NCBI GenBank assembly: GCA_963777355.1
Contig: CAVZQK010000063.1
Location: 3,053 to 67,052 of the forward strand
DNA from: DATJHM01 sp963777355
GTDB taxonomy: Bacteria > Chloroflexota > Ktedonobacteria > Ktedonobacterales > Ktedonobacteraceae
Length of the DNA stretch: 64,000 bases
Reading direction: 5' to 3'
Below are positions 18,880 through 27,591 of this stretch, piece after piece. The translations under genes were made by a program, and so were the position numbers. Positions within the stretch are counted from its first letter, which is position 1. Every line of letters begins with the position of its first letter. The notes under the pieces are model-generated. The model was not told where the DNA came from, searched no databases, and worked only from the letters and a program-made list of their open reading frames with translations.

Positions 18880-19549
18880 TTCGCCCTCTCGCAGCCGAAT
18901 TGCGAAATTGTTGCAGGTTTCCCTGTCAAGACATGTCAAATTTCTGCGACGTCTATGTCATTTTGCGACGCCTTTGACAATCTGCGATCTCCATCTCCCC
19001 ACTCTGCGTCGTCGGTGTTGCGCTGAGTTGTCCTACCACTATCCTCCCTCTTCGACATACCTGAAAAGCCAGGAAAAAAACGCCACTTCGTGCCGCTATT
19101 TCAGGTATATTATATTTGCGCAAGAGAAATAGCGCGAAGTACTCAAAGGCCCGCGAAAAAAATATCTGGTACTTCGTCCCTCTTCCCTTGCAGCACGAAA
19201 ACGGTACAAGGAATATGTGCATGAGCTACCGGAATACCAATATCTTGCCTGCAAAACAGGTAGGGACCGGGTTTATCCCCGTCCCGTCAATCTCCGGTCT
19301 GCACCCCCTTCGCTACCTTGAGTCGTATCTGCCCTGCTGCTCACCGGACGCGCCTGGCCTCCTGGTTCGGCCTGCTCAGGGCGTAGTATAGCGCAGACCT
19401 CTCTTTTGCGAGAGCTAGATTCTGCCAACCAACCGCTATCGTTCTTTTTTATTCAACCATTGCCTGTGGAGACTGGCTTCACAGACAACGTGTGTTGTTC
19501 TTGTGCAACATCACACACCTGTCAGCACTTGCTCGAAAGGAAGACCACC
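18880..19549. other. Non-coding spacer with inverted repeat
   Basis: No convincing gene was seen. Positions 19085-19102 and 19126-19140 form an imperfect inverted repeat (ACTTCG..CGCTATTTC and GAAATAGCGCGAAGT) able to make a stem. ACTTCGT recurs near 19170. Short open frames here lack ribosome sites. Confidence 0.5.
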
Positions 19550-19768
19550 ATGAACCTGAATTTTGCCCTCAACTCCAAAATGTTTGCCGTTATCGTTCTC
19601 GTGCTCTTAACCGCTATCATTGTTACCCTCTTCCTCGCCAGCATGGTGGCCCACATCGACGTGTGGCATCTCTTCAACTTTGGTCGCATGGCTGTTGGTG
19701 CAAGCCAGTTACTAGACAAAGTTATGTCCTGTTGTCAGGCAAAGATCGCTGTAAGAGGTCTCTCATAA
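19550..19768 (+). CDS. Small single-pass membrane protein, unknown
   Basis: 72 residues: a short polar start, one strong hydrophobic helix (MFAVIVLVLLTAIIVTLFLA, residues about 11-30), then a polar tail (HIDVWHLFNFGRMAVGASQL, with CC near the end). GAAAGGAAG lies seven bases before the ATG, which is why I keep it. No family was recognised. The position in a repeat-rich spacer with a structured, T-tailed element downstream suggests an independent transcription unit. Confidence 0.5.
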   Translation: MNLNFALNSKMFAVIVLVLLTAIIVTLFLASMVAHIDVWHLFNFGRMAVGASQLLDKVMSCCQAKIAVRGLS

Positions 19769-19871
19769 AAAAATTATCAACCTCTTGCGGGAAAGGACGA
19801 GCACAATGTCTCACTACGAATAAAAAGAGCGGCCACCAGCCCCAGCTAGCATAAACCAACCCGCCACGTAA

Positions 19872-19960
19872 GCCGGCGACTGAACTCATAGCTCAAAAAA
19901 TGATCCAGCCAGAAAAATAGGATCGAGGGAGCACAGGAGCAGTCGCCAGCTTCTTTTTTA
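19872..19960 (+). terminator. Long-loop hairpin followed by T-tract
   Basis: GCCGGCGACTG (19872-19882) pairs with CAGTCGCCAGC (19940-19950) with one mismatch, and TTCTTTTTTA follows directly. The 57-base loop is long for a simple terminator, so it could be a small structured RNA ending in a terminator or the 3' end of the small membrane protein transcript. Confidence 0.4.
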
Positions 19961-20110
19961 TTTCCTCCTATTTTTAATTTACCTCACCTCTTTCCGTTCT
20001 CGCTCGAAAGAACAGATAGGGAGAGAGGTTTATCTCGGTTGATCCCTCTCCATGTATCCGATCGATTCTCTCGCTCTTAAAAAGGTCTGTGGTAAATATG
20101 TAAGTCCCAA

Positions 20111-20215
20111 CATTCTGCGGGAAGAAGCTGTATACGTTTCGGGGCGAACAAGCATCCTGGGGAGAAATCTCTCCAGGATGACCCGCAGAGTTATGCAAAT
20201 TTCTCCCGCAGAATG
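20111..20215. other. Nested palindromic element
   Basis: Outer arms CATTCTGCGGGA (20111-20122) and TCCCGCAGAATG (20204-20215) are perfect complements. Inside them 20153-20180 is a second hairpin with arms CATCCTGG and CCAGGATG around GGAGAAATCTCT. No gene overlaps it convincingly. It may be a structured RNA, a palindromic mobile remnant or a protein-binding region. Confidence 0.6.
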
Positions 20216-20367
20216 GATCTGGCTCAATCCTGATGAAGGATGAGTTTATCTGACGATTGCTCCCTTTTGTCTTCACATGGTAAAGAAGAGCAAAATAGCT
20301 GCTCTTCCTGAACTTTCACCAGGAGTGGACCGGTTCCGCAGAATCCTGGAATTGACACAAGGCGTGG

Positions 20368-20934
20368 TTATGTCCCAGCGACGATGCCCTTGAGCTGGTC
20401 GAGGGACTCTCGGAGAAGTCGCGACAGATCTTGCTCGTTGGGTTCGCTGACCCAGCGGTCAAACGCTGTTTTGAACGCGATGACTCCGACTTCCGCAGCG
20501 ATACTCGCCGCAAGGTCGCTCACGCCGCGCCTTCGCAACGCATCGACCATAGCGGAGGCAAGTGCTGCACTCTTCAGCATCTCGCGTTCTTGGAGCTCCG
20601 GGTTTGCGGCAATCACAGCCTGGCGCAGCCGTACGAGTTCATGGCGCTCTCGCAACACTGGGATAGAGGCCTCCAGCGCTGCGACGACTACATCGAGCGG
20701 CGTGGCGGAAGCTGGCGCAGCTTCGATAGCACTTACATAAATAGTGCGCAACATCTCCTGACTCCCGAATAGCACCTCGCGCTTATCGGCGAAGTAGCGG
20801 AAGAAGGTCCGCTCGGTGAGGCCAGCCCGTTCAGCGATCTCCGTCACCATCGTCTGCTCAAACCCGCGTTCCTGGTACAGGTCCAGAGCTGCCTGCTCTA
20901 GTCGGCCTCTTGCATTGGGTTCCCATCGGCTCAT
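20368..20934 (-). CDS. TetR/AcrR family transcriptional regulator
   Basis: About 188 residues. The N-terminal helix-turn-helix is clear: ALDLYQERGFEQTMVTEIAE followed by AGLTERTFFRYFADKREVLF, ending near residue 60. The rest is an all-helical ligand domain without recognisable pocket. The start at 20934 follows GGAGGGG. Its own promoter contains a perfect palindrome (see 20977-21016), so autorepression is likely, and the divergent MDR oxidoreductase at 21173 is the probable target. Confidence 0.92.
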   Translation of the reverse strand: MSRWEPNARGRLEQAALDLYQERGFEQTMVTEIAERAGLTERTFFRYFADKREVLFGSQEMLRTIYVSAIEAAPASATPLDVVVAALEASIPVLRERHELVRLRQAVIAANPELQEREMLKSAALASAMVDALRRRGVSDLAASIAAEVGVIAFKTAFDRWVSEPNEQDLSRLLRESLDQLKGIVAGT

Positions 20935-20976
20935 ACGTTCAACCCCTCCTTCATGGCAGCTATTGACATCACTTCC

Positions 20977-21016
20977 ATTATACGGTATCATAGCAATGTC
21001 AGCAACTGACATTGCT
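20977..21016 (-). promoter_or_regulatory. TetR promoter with overlapping perfect operator
   Basis: On the minus strand TTGCTG (21000-21005) and TATAAT (20977-20982) are 17 bases apart. Overlapping the first box, 20992-21016 is a perfect palindrome with 11-base arms AGCAATGTCAG and CTGACATTGCT around CAA. A repressor bound there would block polymerase, fitting autoregulation. Confidence 0.8.
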
Positions 21017-21115
21017 GTTTTGCCTTACCGAGAGGGATCTGTGGCGTAGCGCAACAGAAAAGGGTGTTGAGTCAGTGGATTTTGTGCGTAGGCCTCCCTC
21101 ACGACAAGAAAACAA

Positions 21116-21137
21116 ATGCTCTACATAAGTAGAGCAT
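21116..21137 (+). promoter_or_regulatory. Palindrome in the leader of the MDR oxidoreductase
   Basis: Perfect nine-base arms ATGCTCTAC and GTAGAGCAT with a four-base spacer end 35 bases before the start codon. It differs in sequence from the TetR operator, so a second regulator (perhaps the HxlR protein downstream) or an mRNA hairpin is possible. Confidence 0.55.
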
Positions 21138-21172
21138 TATCGAGGTAATAAGCGACAAAAGGAGTACGTTCT

Positions 21173-22114
21173 ATGAGTCGAGCGATTATGTATACGTCAT
21201 TTGGCGGACCCGACGTTTTAGAGCTGCAAGACATGGCAGAACCACATGCTGGTTCAGATGAAGTGCGAGTACGAGTGGCTGCCGCAGGCTTGAACCCGAT
21301 GGATTGGATGCTCTCTTCAATGCCCGATCTGGCTGCAATGTTTGACATTACCCTGCCATCAGGATTCGGTAGTGATTTCGCAGGTACCATTGATGAGGTT
21401 GGCCCCAATGTCAAAGATTTTCAGATTGGAGACCGTGTCTTTGGCGGAGCGCTTGGTCGCGCTGTCGCTGACTATATTGTATTGAAAGTTTCATCATCAA
21501 CAGAAACATTGTACCATACTCCCAGTGGCATTCCAGACGTCATCGCAAGCGCTCTTCCGGTTGCTGGTCTTACCGCCGATGCGGCACTGGGCGTTATCGG
21601 TGTAACGTCAGGTGATACCGTGCTCATAGGCGGTGCTGCCGGTGGCGTCGGCACATTCGCCGTCCAGCTCGCAAAGCTGGCTGGTGCAACTGTTATCGGT
21701 ACCGGGTCAGAGGATTCATTCGACTATCTCCGTACGCTTGGTGCTCTTCCTGTCACCTACGGACCAGGATTGGCAGACCGAGTTCGTCAGCTCGCCCCAA
21801 ATGGCGTCGACGCGGCGACAGTGCTCGTGGGGACAGAGACCATAAACGTAGCCCTTGCGTTGGGTATTTCGCCTGCTCGAATCTCTGCGATCGCTGCGGG
21901 ACCGAATCCGCCGGGAGGTGTGCATGCAACAGGCGGGGTACAAGCTAGTCCTGGTGCACTCGATAGAATTACCAATGCCATAAGTAGTGGGAAACTCACC
22001 GTCCCAATAGCCGCAACGTTTCCAATAGAACGTACCCGCGAGGCTGTAATCCTTCAGCGCGGGGGGCATGTTCACGGCAAAGTGGTCATTACACTTTCTG
22101 AAAAGGACAGCTAA
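21173..22114 (+). CDS. NADP-dependent MDR oxidoreductase (quinone oxidoreductase-like)
   Basis: 313 residues of the medium-chain dehydrogenase/reductase superfamily without the structural zinc lobe. Seen: GroES-like N-terminus (VRVRVAAAGLNPMDW), the G-F-G-S-D-F-A-G-T-I-D-E-V-G motif, and the nucleotide-binding GGAAGGVGTFAVQLAK near residue 150. It probably reduces quinones or enones with NADPH. AAAAGGAG precedes the ATG. Flanked by a divergent TetR gene and a downstream HxlR gene, a usual arrangement for stress-inducible reductases. Confidence 0.9.
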   Translation: MSRAIMYTSFGGPDVLELQDMAEPHAGSDEVRVRVAAAGLNPMDWMLSSMPDLAAMFDITLPSGFGSDFAGTIDEVGPNVKDFQIGDRVFGGALGRAVADYIVLKVSSSTETLYHTPSGIPDVIASALPVAGLTADAALGVIGVTSGDTVLIGGAAGGVGTFAVQLAKLAGATVIGTGSEDSFDYLRTLGALPVTYGPGLADRVRQLAPNGVDAATVLVGTETINVALALGISPARISAIAAGPNPPGGVHATGGVQASPGALDRITNAISSGKLTVPIAATFPIERTREAVILQRGGHVHGKVVITLSEKDS

Positions 22115-22213
22115 ACTTCGATGAGGGGTCGGCATAGCAAAGTTTGAGTTCACTTTATCTAGCTTCCTTTGCGGAACTAAGATTATATAAGAAAGTTGAA
22201 TCTGCCAAGGATA

Positions 22214-22242
22214 TTGTTTTGTCAGGGAAAAAATGATATACT
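22214..22242 (+). promoter_or_regulatory. Promoter of the HxlR gene, predicting a leaderless mRNA
   Basis: TTGTTT (22214-22219) and TATACT (22237-22242) are 17 bases apart. The expected start point falls at or one base before the ATG at 22250, and no ribosome site precedes that ATG. Confidence 0.5.
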
Positions 22243-22249
22243 TGGCTTT

Positions 22250-22639
22250 ATGAAAGTATCTGAGGTCAATGAACCAACAAGCCATCTACCTGAGACCTGT
22301 ACTGCAACCCCTTTGGGACGGGCCATCCATCTCCTGGGGGACATGTGGGTCTTGCTCATCGTCATGAACCTTTTGCAAGGGTCCATGCGCTTCAATACGT
22401 TGCGTACAACACTTGGGCATATCAGCTCTAAAACCCTCTCCAGCAGGCTCAAGCATCTAGAAGAGTTAGGTTTCGTGCAGCGGCTAGCCTACCTGGAGAT
22501 CCCGCCACGCGTCGAATACCGGCTCACCGAAAAAGGCCGCGAACTAGGAGACGTCATCGCCGCCCTTGAACAATTCGGCTGCAAGCACCTCTCCAATCCC
22601 AACACAACAGTAAATTGCGAAGACACCCCCACCTCATAA
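22250..22639 (+). CDS. HxlR family winged-helix transcriptional regulator
   Basis: 129 residues with the HxlR layout: the early cysteine and GRAIHLLGDMWVLLIVMNLL helix, then the recognition region FNTLRTTLGHISSKTLSSRL and wing PPRVEYRLTEKGREL. HxlR proteins respond to reactive electrophiles such as aldehydes or quinones, which fits the neighbouring quinone-type reductase. The start is the ATG at 22250; no ribosome site is visible and the promoter suggests a leaderless transcript. Confidence 0.88.
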   Translation: MKVSEVNEPTSHLPETCTATPLGRAIHLLGDMWVLLIVMNLLQGSMRFNTLRTTLGHISSKTLSSRLKHLEELGFVQRLAYLEIPPRVEYRLTEKGRELGDVIAALEQFGCKHLSNPNTTVNCEDTPTS

Positions 22640-23054
22640 TAGTTCGCCTCAAAAATATGTTCCAGAGAGAGCCCCTCTCTGGCCTCTCATCCCCGAAGAA
22701 CCACCTCGTAGGGCCGAGCACCTTGTCCATCTCCTCTCGCCTCTTCAAAAATATGTCCAGGTGAGAGGTAAGATGGTCTAAATATGGGACGAATTGATAC
22801 CGATGCAAGGGTCGCTCTCGCCCGGACGACAAATCCCCGGCTCGCAGTCTTGATTGCAATAGTTTCAAAATTATGTAATCTACCTTAATACCTCTTGATA
22901 TCTTCTCAGCCCAGATGCAGGGGTAATGCCAGGAAACTGTTGCTACACATTCGTGACATTTTTGACATATTCCAGTCATGGTCGGCGGGTATTCTTCTCA
23001 TGGAAGCAGAAGTACCTCTCAAAAACATTCTTTTGTTCCTATTGGGAGAATATT
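22640..23054. other. Spacer between HxlR and the acyltransferase gene
   Basis: No gene with a ribosome site was seen. A short hairpin (CCAGAGAG and CTCTCTGG, 22662-22682) just after the HxlR stop may terminate it. CCTCGTAGGGCCGAGC near 22710 loosely resembles the dispersed repeats. Confidence 0.45.
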
Positions 23055-24697
23055 ATGAATACCATTCAAACATCTCTAAAAAAGCAATCCATAAAAAAAA
23101 GTTTTCCCTATGAACAGGCTGGACCTGTTGATCGTCTTGGCTACCTCTGGCTGGCACTTGGTCTACTCTGCTGGCTCTTCGCGGCCAATGGACGGCTGGA
23201 TGTTCCTCTGGCTGCCTGGCTCAGCCCCCTGTTTTTGCTGCGCTTTACGCGCACAAGGCGTCCGCTGAGCGGATTCCTTTGGGTCTGGTTGGCTAGCCTG
23301 ATTGTGACCATTTTCTGGCTCTCTGAGTCAAATTTCTATGACACGCACCACCTCTTCTCTGTGGTAAATTTGGTCGTGCTCGCAATTTTCCTGGTCTCCT
23401 TTACGCTAATGGTAGTCCCCTACCTGCTTGATCGGCTGCTCACACCCCGTGTAGGGCTCCTGGGCGGCCTACTGGCTACCTTGATCTTTCCTTTAGGACA
23501 GGTCACCTGTGAATACCTCAGAACTCACCTGGTCCCGTATGGCTTTTTCTTTTCGCCCGCCTATACCCAGCAGGGTAACCTGCCACTCATCCAGATCGTT
23601 TCTATCACCGGGGTCTACGGTCTCAGTTTCCTGATCGCTTGGTTCGCCTCGGCCTCTAACAGCATCTGGGAGCAGCGCTTTTCCTGGCCCAGGAGCCGCA
23701 CGACTGCCCTGGTCTACCTCAGTGCCCTGGTGTTAGTCTTATTCTTTGGTGGCATCCGGCTCGCCTTCTCTGGTTCCCTCCGCTTCAGACCGTTCGGGTG
23801 GCTGGTGTCAGTGCGCGACGCGCCACCTACGAGCAGGCAACGGGGCTGGATGGCGATCCTGACCAGGCGAAGATACGCGCTGCCTTTGCCTCTGTCACCA
23901 ATGAACTGCTGGACACTTCCAGGCGCGAGGCGCGTGCTGGAGCCAGGATCATCGTCTGGCCTGAATTAGCAACCTATACCCTTTCCAAAGATGAAGCCAC
24001 GCTGATCGGAAGCGGACAGGCTCTGGCCCGGCAGGAACACATCTACCTTGAGATGACCTATGGTGTGTACGAGCAAGCAGTGAACACTAAAAATAGAGCC
24101 GTCCTCATTGATCCGCAAGGCCATGTACTCTGGACGTATGACAAGGCGCATCCTGGCATGACTTTACCAACAGTCAAGGATGGGCCTGGCATTGTTCCGG
24201 TTGCGAACACTCCCTATGGACGCCTTGCTACTGTGATCTGTATCGACGCGTGGTATCCTGATCTGATGCAGCAAGTTAGCAATAAAGGCATCGATCTGAT
24301 GCTTGTGCCCGGTCTGGAATGGCCCGGAGCCTATCTCTGGGCTCCCCAGGATACCAGTTTCCGGGCCATTGAGTACGGTTACTTGCTGGTACGACCCGCC
24401 GGCATGGATCTGGGTATGACCTTCGATTACCAGGGGCATGTGCTGGCGGCAACCGATTACTACACGACAGATCAACAGATCGTGGTCTGCCTCCGTTCCG
24501 CTGAAGGGGACCTGGACGATCTATGGCATGGTTGGAGGAATCTCTTCGTCTGGTTCTGCATAGCGAGTCTGTTCGCGCTTACGGTGTTGGTTATGGCTCT
24601 CTCTTTAGCCCGCTCAAAGAATGTCAGGGTTCAGGCTTCCGCTGTGGAGGTGGACAGCACAGATAAGGAGCCTGAGGCAGTGACGGGAAAGCTCTAA
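23055..24697 (+). pseudogene. Apolipoprotein N-acyltransferase-like protein (membrane domain plus nitrilase domain), frameshifted
   Basis: The first frame (to about 23780) encodes around seven membrane helices and the Lnt-like PLGQVTCEYLRTHL / PYGFFFSPAYTQQGNLPLIQ region. The second frame (from about 23785) carries a carbon-nitrogen hydrolase domain with all three catalytic residues: E in IVWPELATY, K in YDKAHPGM and C in VICIDAWYPD, then a final membrane helix. One missing base near 23780 separates the halves; restoring it gives SLRLQTVRVAGVSARRATYE and a protein of about 547 residues. Lnt adds a third acyl chain to lipoproteins at the membrane. The ATG at 23055 has GGGAGA upstream. Confidence 0.78.
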
Positions 24698-24748
24698 TAT
24701 GCGCGTTTCCGGCTTTCAGATCCCTCTTCTCCACTTCAGTAAGATGTG

Positions 24749-24784
24749 GCGCGGCCCTCCTTCAGCAAAAGCAGGGAGGCCGCG
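24749..24784 (+). terminator. GC-rich hairpin after the acyltransferase gene
   Basis: GCGCGGCCCTCC and GGGAGGCCGCGC pair with two mismatches around a loop of about 12 bases, 52 bases after the stop. There is a pyrimidine-rich but not pure T tail. Confidence 0.6.
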
Positions 24785-24904
24785 CAGTTCTTCCTCTTCT
24801 TAATCTTCCTTCCCCAGGTGTTCGCCCTGGTTGCACAAGAGCCGCAGCTAACCAACGGTTGTGAGACAGCTCCTCTTGACATCCTCCTCCACATGTTCTA
24901 TCAT

Positions 24905-24919
24905 AGACTCATCGAGTCT
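24905..24919 (+). promoter_or_regulatory. Likely Rrf2 operator
   Basis: Perfect inverted repeat AGACTC, three bases, GAGTCT, lying 21 bases before the Rrf2 ATG. The half-site GAGTCT recurs at 25408-25413, before the flavoprotein gene, linking both genes to one regulator. Confidence 0.5.
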
Positions 24920-24940
24920 TTAATTCAAAAGGAGAGAGCC

Positions 24941-25364
24941 ATGAAATATTCGCACGCCACCAACTACGCGCTCCACACCATGCTCTATTTTGTCGCTCTC
25001 CCACTTGGAAAAACCATCGGCGTCCAACAACTGGCCGCATACCAGGGACTTTCCCCGACGTACCTTTCCAAGATCCTGACCAAACTCTGTAAAAGCAGGC
25101 ATGATCGAATTTACTCCCGGCATTCACGGAGGCTACAAGCTAACGAGAAACAAAGAGGATCTCTCTTTCCTGGAAGTCATTCACGCTATCGAAGGGACTG
25201 CCTCTCTGTTTCACTGTCCCGGTGGGCCTGACCATCAAATGTGCTTAATCCAGAGAGTGATGGCGAATGCCGAACTCCAGATGGAAGATTATCTCAAAGC
25301 GTGCAAACTTATCGACCTCGCTGAGCCTATGCGCGATATCGCCTTGAGCGTGGTAGATCAGTAG
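24941..25364 (+). pseudogene. Rrf2 family transcriptional regulator, frameshifted
   Basis: The first frame gives MKYSHATNYALHTMLYFVAL and the helix-turn-helix GVQQLAAYQGLSPTYLSKIL, typical of Rrf2. It derails after KLCK. The second frame continues GMIEFTPGIHGGYKL, the Rrf2 wing, then FLEVIHAIEG and FHCPGG. One extra A in the AAAA run near 25092 accounts for the break; corrected length about 140 residues. Of the cysteines that hold an Fe-S cluster in some Rrf2 proteins, only C in FHCPGG and C in HQMC are seen. Ribosome site AAAAGGAG precedes 24941. Confidence 0.8.
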
Positions 25365-25447
25365 ATAATACAAATGCACGTTTTTTTATCGTAATTATAG
25401 ATATCAAGAGTCTATAAAGTCTTTTTATGGGAAAGGGTGTTACTCAT

Positions 25448-26356
25448 ATGCTACTTGACTGTGCTATTATCGGGGCTGGACCGGCTGGTTTAAATGCTGC
25501 TCTTGTGCTGGGCCGCGCCAGGCGTCAGGTGATCTTGTTTGACGACGATAAGCCCCGCAACGCTGTCACACATGCATCACACGGATTTATTACACGCGAT
25601 GGCGTCAATCCACACGAGTTCAGAGCCATTGGTCAGCAGGAACTGAGAAAGTACCCTTCAGTTGAGGCTCGGTCTCTACGGATCGAGAAAGTGACAAAGC
25701 AGGACGAGACTTTTGTTTTGCTGGCGGCCAATGGTGAGCAATTTGAGGCGCGTACGATTATTCTCGCCACCGGTTTTCAGGAAGTGCTCCCGCAGGTTGA
25801 GGGGATCTACGACTACTACGGAAAAAGTCTCTTCAACTGTCCCTTCTGTGATGGTTGGGAGATGCGCGATCAGCCTCTGGCTATCATTGTGGAGGATGCG
25901 CAGGCTGCCTTCCATATGTCGAAACTATTATACAATTGGAGCCATGATATCGTCGTCTGCACTAATGGTCATCATGTCTTAAGTCAGGAGCAAAAAGAAT
26001 TCCTCCAGAAATATGCGATTCAGGTTATCGAAGAGAAAATAGTCGCTCTCCGTGGAGAGCATGGCCAGTTGGAGAGCATTGTCTTTGAGGACCAGAAAGA
26101 GATCCAGCGTACAGGCGGCCTCGTAGCAGTTCGCCCAATACAAGCAACCACCATTGGTGCAGATCTAGGCTGTGAAATCGGCCCCCTCGGCGGTCTCGTT
26201 ACCGATAATATCACAAGAACCACTATCAAAGGCGTCTATGCCGCCGGAGATACAACTTACATTATGCCATCTCAACTAATATGCGCAGCCGCAGACGGCA
26301 GCAAAGCCGCTGCCTGCGTCAGTAACGATCTCATGATGAGCAACTTCGCCGAATAA
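25448..26356 (+). CDS. Thioredoxin-reductase-like FAD/NAD(P) oxidoreductase
   Basis: 302 residues. FAD site: CAIIGAGPAGLNAALVLGRA at the N-terminus. Redox motif: NCPFCDGWEMRDQP near residue 135, a CxxC as in thioredoxin reductases. C-terminal FAD motif: GVYAAGDTT. The usual second GxGxxA for NADPH is degenerate (AIIVEDAQAAFHMSK), so cofactor use may differ. GGGAAAGGG before the ATG at 25448 supports this start over 25427. It follows an Rrf2 gene, the normal neighbour of this family, and probably serves thiol or bacillithiol-type stress. Confidence 0.85.
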   Translation: MLLDCAIIGAGPAGLNAALVLGRARRQVILFDDDKPRNAVTHASHGFITRDGVNPHEFRAIGQQELRKYPSVEARSLRIEKVTKQDETFVLLAANGEQFEARTIILATGFQEVLPQVEGIYDYYGKSLFNCPFCDGWEMRDQPLAIIVEDAQAAFHMSKLLYNWSHDIVVCTNGHHVLSQEQKEFLQKYAIQVIEEKIVALRGEHGQLESIVFEDQKEIQRTGGLVAVRPIQATTIGADLGCEIGPLGGLVTDNITRTTIKGVYAAGDTTYIMPSQLICAAADGSKAAACVSNDLMMSNFAE

Positions 26357-26493
26357 TCTCTCTCGTGAAAAATGGTATCATAGAGGTGCGTCGGAACAAC
26401 CTGTTAACTCACCCATCTCTAAAAAAGACCCCTCATTCTGGCGGGTTATTTCCTGGTGATCTCTTTTCTCGTGCTTTATAAAGGAGAAATTCT

Positions 26494-27348
26494 ATGACAG
26501 AAGGACCATCATCTACCGCTCTAGAAAGCCGTGTTGAGCATGGCTATGCCGACAATAACGGCGTTAAGATTCACTATGCCAGCCTGGGCACTGGCCCATT
26601 AATTGTCATGATCCACGGTTTTCCCGATTTCTGGTATACCTGGCGCAATCAGATGCCCACACTTGCAGAGCAATTCCGTACCGTCGCCATAGACCAGCGT
26701 GGCTATAATCTCAGCGACAAACCTGCGGGCGGCGAAAATTACAGCATGCCCCATCTCGTCTCTGATGTCGCCGCCGTCATTCGCCACCTCGGCCAGGAGC
26801 GGGCCATCATCTTAGGCCACGATTGGGGTGGCGCTGTCTCCTGGCAATTTGCCATCCATCAGCCAGAGCTGACAGAAAAATTAATTATTCTCAACCTGCC
26901 GCATCCGCGTGGTATGGCGCGAGAATTGGCCCATAATCCCCAGCAGCAACAGAACAGCGAATACGCCCGCAACTTTCAGCAAGAGGGAGCGCACACCCGA
27001 CTCTCGGCGGAAGGTCTCGCCGCCTGGGTCAAAGATCCTCAGGCCAATGCGCGTTATAAAGAAGCCTTCGAGCGCTCAGATTTTGAGGCTATGCTCCACT
27101 ACTACAAACAAAACTACATGCGCCCGCCCTATCAAGAAGACACCCGCCCCGTACGCAAAATCCAGGCCCCCGTGCTCCAGATTCACGGCCTCGAAGACCA
27201 GTTTCTGCTTGCTGGAGCACTCAACAACACCTGGGAATGGGTCGAACAGGACTACACCCTGACCACCATCCCCCACGCCGGACACTTCGTCCAGCACGAC
27301 GCCGCCGACCTCGTTACCCGCACCATCCATAGCTGGCTCAACCGCTAG
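26494..27348 (+). CDS. Alpha/beta hydrolase, epoxide-hydrolase-like
   Basis: 284 residues. Oxyanion motif HGFPDFWYTW near residue 40, nucleophile aspartate in LGHDWGGAVSW near residue 107, acid in QIHGLEDQF and catalytic histidine in PHAGHFVQHD near the C-terminus. The HGFP and D nucleophile favour a soluble epoxide hydrolase or haloalkane dehalogenase subfamily over a serine esterase. AAAGGAG precedes the ATG. Monocistronic, closed by a hairpin at 27393. Confidence 0.88.
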   Translation: MTEGPSSTALESRVEHGYADNNGVKIHYASLGTGPLIVMIHGFPDFWYTWRNQMPTLAEQFRTVAIDQRGYNLSDKPAGGENYSMPHLVSDVAAVIRHLGQERAIILGHDWGGAVSWQFAIHQPELTEKLIILNLPHPRGMARELAHNPQQQQNSEYARNFQQEGAHTRLSAEGLAAWVKDPQANARYKEAFERSDFEAMLHYYKQNYMRPPYQEDTRPVRKIQAPVLQIHGLEDQFLLAGALNNTWEWVEQDYTLTTIPHAGHFVQHDAADLVTRTIHSWLNR

Positions 27349-27392
27349 CCAGAAACAAAATCGCCTATTTCTCCTACTTATCCTATCACTAA

Positions 27393-27429
27393 AGAGAATA
27401 CATCGGAAAATGTGGACGATGTATTCTCT
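27393..27429 (+). terminator. Perfect hairpin after the epoxide-hydrolase-like gene
   Basis: Thirteen-base arms AGAGAATACATCG and CGATGTATTCTCT with an 11-base loop. No T-tract follows (GTTAAATG), so termination strength is uncertain; it also shields the 3' end. Confidence 0.65.
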
Positions 27430-27591
27430 GTTAAATGTGCAAAGAAGTTCCTATGGATGTGACGGTGTGGGTAGAGCCGCATGAAGGTAAAGAAACGGAG
27501 CAAGGAAAACCTCTCTTCACTACGTCCTTTATTGAAAGGGAGAGTCTTCGCCTGTTAAAGGAATAGACTTTTTCAGGAAAGGAGTATGAAA

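Noticed and set aside
18525..18977. 150-residue ORF with 25-residue repeats
   Set aside because: Arises from the 75-bp non-coding tandem repeat; no ribosome site or plausible composition.
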